Shown: positions 30,301 through 38,029 of the stretch, piece after piece
Layout of the letters: each line of letters begins with the position of its first letter
How positions within the stretch are numbered: the stretch's first letter is position 1
DNA from: Rhizaria sp. SCN 62-66
Taxonomy: Eukaryota; Rhizaria, unplaced
Direction: 5' to 3'
Length of the DNA stretch: 38,029 bases
Assembly (NCBI GenBank): GCA_001724265.1
Contig: MEDY01000299.1
Location: 1 to 38,029 of the forward strand
The notes under the pieces: model-generated
What the model saw: the letters and a program-made list of their open reading frames with translations, nothing else
Databases searched by the model: none
What the model was told of the DNA's origin: nothing
Position numbers and translations under genes: made by a program

Positions 30301-33300
30301 GCCGGCGGTTTCGGCAAGCCGAAGCCGAAGGCGAAGGGCAAGGTAAAGAAGGCGTTAAAGAGCGATGCGAGCCAGACTGGGTCTGACAGCGACAGCGATC
30401 TGTCGATGGGTGGCCTTGAGAAGCCCGACGGACTTGCCACCGACGAGAGCAAGACCAAGAGCGACCATGAGAGCGGCATTGACGACAAGAGCGTCGAGGA
30501 TGATGACGAGAATGAGGACGAGGATGAGGACGACGACGTGATTGACGTGAGCACTGATGACGGTTTCAGGGCCACTCACAACAAGAACAGCGTTAACACA
30601 GACTCCGAGACTAGCCCGACGTCAGCGCCCACACCCACGCTGCACCGCCAGCACACGGAGCGCCCGCGCGTCGCCGTCGCTGGCATCTCCACCGCGCCCG
30701 TCGACAGCTTCCCGCGCGACGAGACGCTGACGCCGCGCTCCAAGCCCGTGGCTCGCGCGCGCGGCGGCGACGCTGGCGCGGTGTCGCTCAGCCAGACCGC
30801 GGGCCGCGTGCTCTCAGTGCAGCGTACTATCGGGCTGCGGACCAAGAAGCGTCTCGTTGACGACTCCACTGACACCGAGAAGGATGACGAGGCGGTTGAC
30901 GAGAACGACATTGACTTGGAGTCTGATCATGACGAGGACGAGGACGAGGACGAAGACGAAGACGACTATGATGAAAGCCAGGTTGGGACCATGACCACAC
31001 GGGCGCGACGCAACGAGGACGACTTTATTGCGCGCGACGACGCATTCGGCCACGTGGGCTCCTTCGACTACGGCGAGCCCGGTGCGTCACGGCGCAACAA
31101 GCCGATCATGGACGCCAAGGCCGACGTCCCGCGCGGCCAGGAAGAGGGCGTTGCGCTGCGCACTCGCGTGGCTGACCCGTCCCGCGTCACTGTCGTCGCC
31201 TCAATTGCGACCGCAGCGTTCGGTAACCAGAACATTGATCTCGACGCCGCCGCCAGCACTGCGCGCGCGACACAGCATGACACGCGTCTTGTGCAGCAGC
31301 TGCTGTCGTCCGGTCTCAAACAAGAGTCGTTGACGCTGGCGCAGTTTCTCGAGCGCCCGCTCACGACGACCGTGCTCGACGCGCACGATGTGCTCGCGCT
31401 TCTGTCCGCGAAGCAGCAGGTGGAACAGCTACAGACGCAGCTCGCGCTCATCACTTCGAGCGTCAAGCTCGCCATGTTCGAGGAGCTCACGCACGTGCTG
31501 TTCGCGCGCAAGCCCGTGTGGGGCAGCGTGCGTCTGCTGGTGCGCAAGCTCGTGCAGTGGAACGACCTGCTGCCGACGCTGCCCAACCTGACCTTCAGCG
31601 AAGTGAACCAGTGCAACGCAGTGCTGCGCAAGCACAAGCGCCCCGCGATGACCAACGCGCGCAACGTGATGCTGCAGCCCTTCACCAACATCCTGCAAGA
31701 TCTGGCGTCACAGTTTGTTGACCTGCGTTTCGCGACTGTTGTCGAACCCATGATTGTCAAGCTGCCGAAGCACCTCTCGCGGCGCTACTTCCTTGGCACG
31801 GACGCTGGGCCCCCAGAGAGCACAACCGCGAGCAGCGGCAAGAAGTCATCTGCTGCGGATGAGCTCGCCAACGACCTGGGTCTAACTCTTGTCGAGGTGT
31901 ACTCGCCCAGCGAAGGCTCCGCGACCGGTGAGGGTGCGATGCGCGACGTCGACGCTGCGGCGTCGGGCGACACGCTGCTTACCGGCGTGCTCGAACGCAT
32001 GTCCGCCGTTGCACAGGACCTGCTATTCGTGCACGAGTCGTCGCAGACGCTCCCGGCTGTGAACAAGCTCTTTGTGTTTAACTACCAGAACTTCTTCGCT
32101 CGCGTGCTCACGGGCCCGCTCGCGTCTGAGCTGCTGTCGCCGACGCAGAACGCGCTCGTCGCTGCCTGGCTTGCCTTCTACGAGTCCGTGCTGAACCAGG
32201 TGCTGCCCGGCCACGTCGGCTCCGGCACGCGCGAGCAGATCTCGGAGCTGTACAACCAATACCGCAGCACGTACTTGGCCACCGTGCGCAACCGCCTCAA
32301 CCGTGCGTGCCAGAACATCCTCGAGGACGTGCAGCAAGGGCGCCGCGTTCGCTACGACGGTAAGATGTGGTACACCGACGGCCCCGTGGATCTCTTCTCG
32401 CTGCTGCACCAGTGCTTTGACGTTGCATACACGAAGCAACAGCTCGGTGGCCGCGTGCTCAAGGATCTGTTTGAGATTCTCAACAACGCGCAGACGTACT
32501 ACGTCTCGTCGCTGATTCGCCGCGTGCGCCTCGGCATGCGCCAGGCCTCGATTCCCGCCCCGCCAGCTGATGCCGAGGAGCAGTACAAGGATATGACTAA
32601 GAAGATGAACGGCGACAAGAGCTCTTCATCGTCCTACGCCGCCGACACAGAGAGCAACATCTTTGCGCGCTCTGCCGCCTCGAAGGCCGCGCGCAAGGCT
32701 GCCGCCGCGCAGGCCGGCGCTGGTCCGCGCCGCGGGTCGCTGCCGCAGGTGAACGACGAAGTGTTGTGGATCTCTCTGGGCCACAATGACGTCATCTCGC
32801 ACACCAAGGTCGTGGCCATCCTCAACGACGAAGCGCTCTACAGCTCGAACCGCGAGCGCCTGATGGAGCGCGTGGAGGCCGCCATCGGCGTCTGGCAGGC
32901 GCAGGTGCAGTCACACGAGCCTTCAGCCGGCACCGAGGAAGACGTCAAGGAGACCAAGGAGGCCGTGAGCCAGCTCAACGGCCGCACTGCGGAGCTTTTC
33001 GGCGACTTTGCCCAGTACTGTGTCGACGCGCTCGTGTCGGCTGTGATGGTGCGCGCTCGCCCTGCGATGCAGGCTTTCTTCACCGTCAAGTGGAGCGTTG
33101 ACCCGCTCAACACGGTCAACGAGTGGCTCGCGATCGTGCAGACCAACGCGAACATCGTGCTGTCAAGCATCGATAAGAGCTCGGTCTGGCCCGGTGTGTT
33201 TATTCGCCGTCTGCTGCGCGCGTGCACGTGGGACTACGTCGCACGCTTTACTGTTGCGGTGCTTAAGGAGAAGCAGAAGACCGTCTGTATCAAGGAGATC

Positions 33301-34683
33301 CCGCCTGCTTCTGGCGGTGGTCCCGAGGCTGCGGCCGCGGCCACGCAGGCGACTGCGAACTGCGTGGCGCAAATGTGGAACCTGGTGCAGGACGACCGTC
33401 GCACGATCGTGCAGTTCTTCCGCGGCTCGATGCTGCGCATGGACGCGCTGGCCAGCACGGACGCGGCTACCGCGCTTGACAAGGCCGCTATCAAAGAGGA
33501 CGTCAGTTTGCTGTCGTACGTAGTTGCCGCCGGCAAGGCGGGTCCCGCGGCTGCGGCCGCGACGGTGCCGGACATCGCCCTGTTGCTCGAGACGCAGCAC
33601 GTGTCCGAGGTGCTGCCTGACCTCACGCTTAAGACGCTTGTCGACGCGGCGTACACCGCCAGCGCATGCTCGCCGCAGATGGCGGAGACGGCGTACACGG
33701 CGGGCATCACGGCCTTCTCGCGCGCGCGCGAGAACGGCGAGATCGACTTCAGCGTCGATGCCAAGACGGCGCAGAAGGGTCTTGTGTCGAGCCTCTTCTC
33801 TCTTATTTCCGGCTCCGATGCAGAGACTACGGCCGCGATCGCCGGTGGTGGCGCCAATCTCGGGCGCGGCTCCTCGAGTCTCGGCGTCCCGGGCGCTGGC
33901 GGGCTTGCGGGTCGTCTCGAGGGCGGGCGCGGTGGCGTGGTAGACGAGTTCGAGCTCTACGTCGTCGTTGAGACTGGCCGTAACCTTCCCGCGCGTAACG
34001 ACGACGGGGTTACTTCTGACCCTTACGCTCTCGTGCGTCTGCAAGGTTTGGACTTGCACGGCCTGCCGAAGAAGCTCATCACGAAGCGGAAGACCGAGGC
34101 CGTGGAGCGCAGCGTGGACCCCGACTGGTACGAAGTGCTAAAGTTCACCACGGCGGAGACGATGGCGACGCACACGGTCGACGTCAGCATCAACGACTGG
34201 AACTTTATCTACTCCGATACCTTTATGGGCGCGGCTTCGGTCACCATGCGCTCGATCGTCGAGCAGTGCCTACAGCAGCGCGCGTCTGATCCGTCCCTGG
34301 CCGGCAGCACTACCACGCTGAGCCGCTCGGCCTCCGCGTTGGCCGCGGCAGGCAACCCCGCACTGCGCGGACTGCTGTTCCAGGGCCAGGATGCCAATCT
34401 TGGAGGCGCCGGCGCCGTCCCGCTTGTGGGTAAGTCCCGCAAGCGCGACGCCGTGCTCAAGAAGATGGTCGAGTACTGCGTCTCCAAGAAGCGCTTTGTG
34501 TGGGGACTCTGCGTCGAGAAGCTCGCTCTCAGCGAAGTTGCGACTGGGCCCGCCTCGGGCGGCAAGGGTGCGGAGGCCAAGGAGAAGTTAAAGCAGCTCG
34601 CCGATTCCAAGGCACCCCGCGGCGGTGACATGGAGCAGTACAGCAACGCCACCGTGATGTTTGTGCTGGTTGCCAAGAAGTAA
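21309..34683 (+). CDS. Giant PH, GRAM-like, tandem DysF, Vps62-like, MUN (Munc13-like) and C2 protein
   Basis: Exons 21309-27710 and 27832-34683 join at phase 0 to give 4,417 residues. In order: PH domain (about 32-153); GRAM/PH-like domain (192-377); two DysF units (575-678 and 751-847) with ENQR or ENER, LLP or LMP, WSDD or WSTED, GWRWI and KRRWVRRR or RRRRWRR motifs; a helical segment near 1037-1100; a Vps62-like region (1433-1564) with SVWRAAAPPGFAVLG and a second PPLGYRALG repeat; a Lys/Asp-rich middle; a weaker Vps62-like repeat near 2320 (VSLWQLPVSGLIAMG); and an ordered helical region (3289-4134). Within that region a VDLFSLLHQ motif (MHD1-like) and a later WNLVQDDRRTIVQFF segment (MHD2-like) fit a MUN domain. 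A C2 domain follows (4171-4282). MUN domains prime SNAREs for exocytosis, and DysF and PH domains act at membranes. A large membrane tether is inferred. An exocyst Sec6-type CATCHR fold is the alternative to MUN. Confidence 0.8.
27096..27125 (+). repeat. (GGCAAG)5 hexamer repeat encoding Gly-Lys
   Basis: Five perfect GGCAAG units encode alternating Gly-Lys in the basic linker of the giant protein, next to a long Asp-rich stretch. Similar Lys-Gly repeats recur in the second exon near 29956-29990. Confidence 0.9.
27711..27831 (+). other. Spliceosomal intron joining the two halves of the giant gene
   Basis: The 121-base intron starts GTACGT after a CAA codon and ends in a pyrimidine-rich TTTCTTTTCTTTGTGTTAG. 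A CTAAC branch-site candidate lies at 27785-27789, about 42 bases from the acceptor. Donor and branch match the aconitase intron. It is AT-rich, unlike the exons. Retention would add 25 residues and a stop. The second exon happens to begin with ATG in frame, which could be mistaken for a gene start. Confidence 0.88.
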
Positions 34684-34806
34684 GGAGACGACAAAGATGT
34701 TATCTTTTGGATTACTTGATTGATTACAGTTTTTCTTGTTTTGTTTCACAAATATCATTTGATAATACATTGCAGATTCTAAAAAAAGAATGTAATATGC
34801 TTATGA

Positions 34807-35403
34807 TCAATTTTCATAACACATGCTTTCGCAGCCACAATCAACAATCGCTTTCTGCGCCATAAGTGCCGTTATTTGGTGGACATTGTCCACGATTTGT
34901 CAAGCGATGCACAGCAGCGCAGCAACGAAGAACGTCTTGGGCACGATGAGCGCCCAGCGCAGAGCGGTATTGACGATACTCCGCAATTTTTGAGAATTCT
35001 GTGCATCCGTTCCCCATGGTTGCGCGCCGTAAGTTGCAACGGGTGAAACAACATGACGCACAAACCACACCTTCAGCCGAGCCGGAAGCGCGCGATTACA
35101 CAAGAACGAGCGCGCAGCAAAAGCTCGCTTCTGCGCGCGGTCACGCACGTGTTTGATCACGGTGTCAAGCTTCAGACTCTCCTCGAGCTCATAGCCCAGG
35201 TAAGTGTACGACTGAACACGGGGGATCTCTAATGCCTCAACAACACCAGCCGCGGACAGAAGATGACCCGCCTCGCCCTGCACAGGCGCGATGCGCTGCC
35301 GGAAATGCTCGACAGCAGCGCGCACCCTGCGCACTATGACGGCCTGCCGGGCTGCCTCGATACGCGCGCCACCGGACCGCCCCTTGTGCCCGCCGGGTAC
35401 ACC
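34807..35403 (-). pseudogene. Relic of a LINE-type (non-LTR) reverse transcriptase, C-terminal part
   Basis: A minus-strand frame open for 167 codons (35403 to a TGA at 34902-34900) resembles the thumb and post-catalytic part of LINE reverse transcriptases: YTYLGYELEESL, then a basic helix, then RLKVWFVRHVVSPVATYG followed by QPWG. The fingers and the catalytic YADD-type motif are missing, and there is no start codon. After the TGA the same frame continues about 30 codons before the next stop, which fits a nonsense mutation in a dead copy. It lies just downstream of the giant gene, on the opposite strand. Confidence 0.65.
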
Positions 35404-35685
35404 TCATTAGCTTAAGCAACTGGTTTAGCAAACAAGAACGTTTCTTGGAGGTTTGATCAGCTAAAAGCTACAGTATTTAAAATAAATAATAAACAATCTA
35501 AGCTTAAGTTTGTGTCTATTCTTAGGAATGTCTTGGAAATCCGGTCTTGGTGTTGGCTCTTGTTTTTTACCGTCTATGCGGCTTGAGTTTTTGTCATTGC
35601 AAACTTGAATTTAAAGGTTCGTGACATTAACGTTCGATAGAAGCATCCAGGTGATCACAGAGAAATCCTTGACGCAATGACTTTC

Positions 35686-36317
35686 TCATTTTTTTGCATT
35701 CCTTGCAACTCCTTTAGTCCCGTCCAAATGAACGAAGTGCAGAGGCAGCTTCATGCCATTTTCAATGTCATCATGTGTCACACCCTCCACACCTTCGTTG
35801 ATTTGCTACTTCGTCGAAGGCTTCTCCTGTTTAATATCTTGCTCAAAGTAGATATGTCTCGATGGCGACATGATTACAATATCGACGTCTATCTCGTCGC
35901 CCTTCAGTGTAATCCCCAACAAACGCTTGAACTCTTGAACCTTTTGTAAACGCGCCCAGGGAAAAAAGAATGCACACTGCCGATTGTGAATTGGATTAGA
36001 GCAAGGCGGGGCTTTTTGATTTTCTCACCAGGGCTAGGATTCTTGATGAACCCATGGGGATGATCAATCAAGTATGAGGCGAAGTCAGGATGACTTGGGG
36101 ACAGTGCATCAAGACGCCAGGTTAACCGCGCGAGAGCAACACGATCTGCGTCCTCACGTACATCACCGGAAGAGGATTGAAAGAAATCAATGACCCAAGA
36201 CGAAACACGACTGCTTCTGGAGCAACGCTTAACTGGTAAGAGGGAAGAGAAGAGTGTCGGACTTGAGAGTTGAGTCGAGAAACCTGCGGGAACAGCGGGG
36301 GAGATTGAGAAGAAATA
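35686..36317 (-). pseudogene. Unrecognised broken or spliced minus-strand coding region
   Basis: No family is recognised. One minus-strand frame is open for 137 codons (36317-35907, then TGA). It starts after a TGA, has no early ATG, and contains an acceptor-like TTCCCGCAG. A second frame overlaps it and is open from 36024 for 72 codons to a TAG (35808-35806), then continues in frame for 39 more codons to a TGA (35688-35686). Both translate to balanced, soluble-looking sequence (for example DEIDVDIVIMSPS in the second). The change of frame could be an intron, since GTGAGA occurs on the minus strand at about 36028, or an indel in a run of six T at about 35965. The internal TAG argues for decay. 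It could belong to the same mobile-element debris as the adjacent LINE relic. Confidence 0.3.
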
Positions 36318-36442
36318 TCATCACAGCGGTGAGGCGTGAAATTATATTAAACCAATGAATTCACCCGGTCGTGAGGTCGGGCCAGAGTCTTCTCTACTCG
36401 CTCGTGCGTGCTACGGAGGTTCCGAAAAAAAAAGAAGAAGAA

Positions 36443-36686
36443 ATGGGTCACAGTCACCACAAAACCATTTCTGACGTAAATAGATTGCTTTACCAATACG
36501 AAATGAATAATTTCTTAATGTTCTTTTGGTTATTTTTGTTTGTCATAGCGTGATGCTGTTGCCGTCGTTGAAGAAGTGCCTGGCAAGGCAGCAGCTGGAT
36601 CTGTACAGGATCGACAAAGTTGTATGGCTGCCTCAGATTACGAGAAGACCTCACCAATAAACTTGTTCCAACTTAGGTCAATATGA
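36443..36686 (+). CDS. Possible small two-exon gene, 56 residues
   Basis: Candidate exons are 36443-36475 and 36549-36686. Exon 1 begins ATG GGT CAC AGT and ends before GTAAAT. The 73-base AT-rich intron ends with a long T-rich tract and CATAG. Exon 2 is open for 45 codons exactly from the acceptor (an in-frame TAG lies just before it). The product starts MGHSHHK, so N-myristoylation is conceivable, and matches no family I know. A second frame overlapping the end of exon 2 stays open to 36822 with an ATG at 36688, so the true gene may be longer through a further splice or a frameshift. Evidence is limited to splice signals and frame. Confidence 0.35.
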
Positions 36687-37897
36687 TATGTTTATTAGCC
36701 CAATGCAGTTTGAAGATCGGCCTCGTGACGCTCTTGTGACTCTGTGCCAAGCTCAAAGAGAACTGCCACTCGTAGAGATGGCAGCGCGTGGCAGACGCGT
36801 TGGGCGCGCGGGTCGCGTGCACTGAGTGCATTCGAACACAAACAACACGAACGAGACACGCAACACCAGATCCCAAATCATGTGATTCTTCCTGGCATCA
36901 AGCTCTTGCAGTGTGATTCGTAGCACCGCTACTGTAACCAGCAAAACAACAATCTTTGTTCCGTGTTGTTGAGTGAAGCTGTCACTGCACGAGAAAAGGG
37001 TAAACATATGTTTTTTAAACGGCAAGTGGATGTCACACTCGGTATGCATCATTGTAGTAAATTGTTAGGCGATTTTGAGCTTTCCGTAGTCGTGGAGGTT
37101 GTTGTTTGTTGTGAACTTACATAGAAGGTTGAATCGCGTCATTGAAAATAAAACAGTCTCATAGGAAAGACATAATGTGGATGTCATAAAGCGCAGCGTG
37201 CATCCGGAAACGTACAGAGTGCCCCAAAGCGCGATTGTAGAGACGAAGGACAAGCGACGGTGGTGGTATCTTTGCCCATGTACACGCAGTCTTCCTTGTC
37301 AGAGTACGTGGCAAAGTTGACACGTTACATATAGTCGTATATGTTCAAGGATAAACGCAAATGCCGAGATTGCCCAAAGTCGTCGTACACAAAAAACCAC
37401 GAAGTTTAGTGGTCATATTGGCAATGTGACCGTGAGCAGTGTGGCCCTTAGTGTTACCCTTAGAGGCCGGCACGAGGCAGGTCCCCAAGGAGATCTGGCC
37501 GGTTTTGAATAACATGTATTCAAGCACACCAAGACTCAGAGCAGGTAGCGATGCTGCGTCAAAACGTATAGCACAGCTGTATGATAATTTCCCTAATATG
37601 TGATTTCCGGATCGTTGCATTTGGTGCGCGTTTCGTGGAGGAACCTGATCGGCCCCAAGATCTAGGGGGCGCGAGCCTGCCTCGCGCCTATCTCGATCTA
37701 CGTTTCACTGGATTGTTGCATGATTTCTGACTGTTGGCTATTTGCTGTCATTGTGCAAACCTCCGTTGTTGCGATATTGTCACGTTTGTTTTGGATCTCT
37801 TTCCGGGTTTGTGTCGTTTTCCCGCAACTACTTCGCATCTCACCTACCGACCTCACCTCTATTCTTTTTTCCAATTGCGATTTCGTGGACAACACAG
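36687..37897. other. Spacer upstream of actin, with its promoter
   Basis: The right end should hold the actin promoter and leader. It includes a perfect 8 bp hairpin (37668-37688), a C/T-rich leader, and TCTCAC (37838-37843) about 55 bases before the actin ATG. The bases before the ATG (ACACAG) resemble a splice acceptor, so a 5' UTR intron is possible. Minus-strand ATG frames at 37052-36753 (99 codons, two hydrophobic stretches) and 37620-37345 (91 codons) have no recognised similarity and are not called. Confidence 0.45.
37668..37688. repeat. Perfect GC-rich hairpin upstream of actin
   Basis: GGCGCGAG (37668-37675) pairs with CTCGCGCC (37681-37688) around a 5-base loop. It lies about 210-230 bp upstream of the actin ATG. 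Candidate promoter element. Confidence 0.5.
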
Positions 37898-38029
37898 ATG
37901 TCTGAGGTTCAGTCTCTCGTTGTCGACAACGGCTCCGGTATGTGCAAGGCCGGCTTCGCCGGTGACGATGCCCCCCGCTCCGTCTTCCCTTCCGTCGTCG
38001 GTCGCCCCCGTCACCAGGGCGTGATGGTC
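37898..38029 (+). CDS. Actin, N-terminal part (cut by the window edge)
   Basis: Actin forms the microfilaments of the cytoskeleton. The first 44 codons are present and the frame is open at the right edge. The start [14 protein letters not shown] is followed by [13 protein letters not shown], the nucleotide-binding loop region, and then [12 protein letters not shown] at the edge. It is near identical to conventional actins; Ser at the usual Ala before VFPS and Val in PSVVGRP are mild deviations. Translation from this ATG matches the normal actin N-terminus, so the start is secure. No intron interrupts the visible part. Confidence 0.97.
   Translation, partial: MSEVQSLVVDNGSGMCKAGFAGDDAPRSVFPSVVGRPRHQGVMV

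Noticed and set aside
35677-35949. 90-codon plus-strand ORF with ATG
   Set aside because: The opposite-strand frame here is more protein-like. The plus reading is Leu/Cys/Phe-rich with no motif.
36753-37052. 99-codon minus-strand ORF with ATG and two hydrophobic stretches
   Set aside because: It overlaps another open frame on the plus strand, and its second hydrophobic part is followed by Arg/Pro/Ser filler. There is no family match or promoter evidence; kept only as a possibility.
37345-37620. 91-codon minus-strand ORF with ATG
   Set aside because: A GHTAHGH segment briefly suggested a ribosomal protein remnant, but the rest does not align with any family I know.

Overview
This is nuclear DNA from a unicellular eukaryote. 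The genes are long and very GC-rich, with many alanine, glycine, serine and aspartate runs. They are separated by AT-richer spacers. Two introns are clear; both begin GTACGT, end in AG and carry a CTAAC branch-like motif. The products are eukaryotic: IRP1/AcnA-type aconitase, a DZIP1-like coiled-coil protein, a UBR-box zinc-finger protein, a PH/DysF/MUN/C2 giant protein and actin. The DZIP1-type domain, if correctly read, points to a lineage with cilia or flagella. I cannot name the species from the sequence.

Layout, left to right. (1) A 675 bp flank with hairpins and a short tandem repeat. (2) Cytosolic-type aconitase on the minus strand, two exons (3728-676). (3) A divergent spacer with striking inverted repeats. 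(4) A plus-strand protein combining a DZIP1-like N-terminal domain, coiled coils and two C2 domains (4719-7211). (5) A convergent spacer, then a minus-strand UBR-box protein (10167-8500). (6) An AT-rich 1.9 kb spacer. (7) A probably N-myristoylated protein with a long acidic tail (12114-14606). (8) A minus-strand multi-pass membrane protein of 1,707 residues (20294-15171). (9) A 1 kb divergent promoter region. (10) A giant two-exon plus-strand gene (21309-34683) whose exons could be mistaken for two genes. (11) A decayed zone with a LINE reverse-transcriptase relic, a broken unrecognised coding region and a possible small spliced gene (34.8-36.8 kb). (12) The first 44 codons of actin at the right edge.

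There is no operon logic. Each gene appears to have its own promoter, and most spacers are either divergent or convergent. Several products do share a membrane-traffic or lipid-binding theme (PH, GRAM-like, DysF, Vps62, MUN and C2 domains; an N-myristoylation motif; a multi-pass membrane protein). The most notable item is the 4,417-residue predicted protein that joins PH, GRAM-like, tandem DysF and Vps62-like modules to a Munc13-like MUN-C2 end. Next is the DZIP1-like domain fused to C2 domains without the expected zinc finger. All family calls rest on reading motifs by eye and were not tested by database search.
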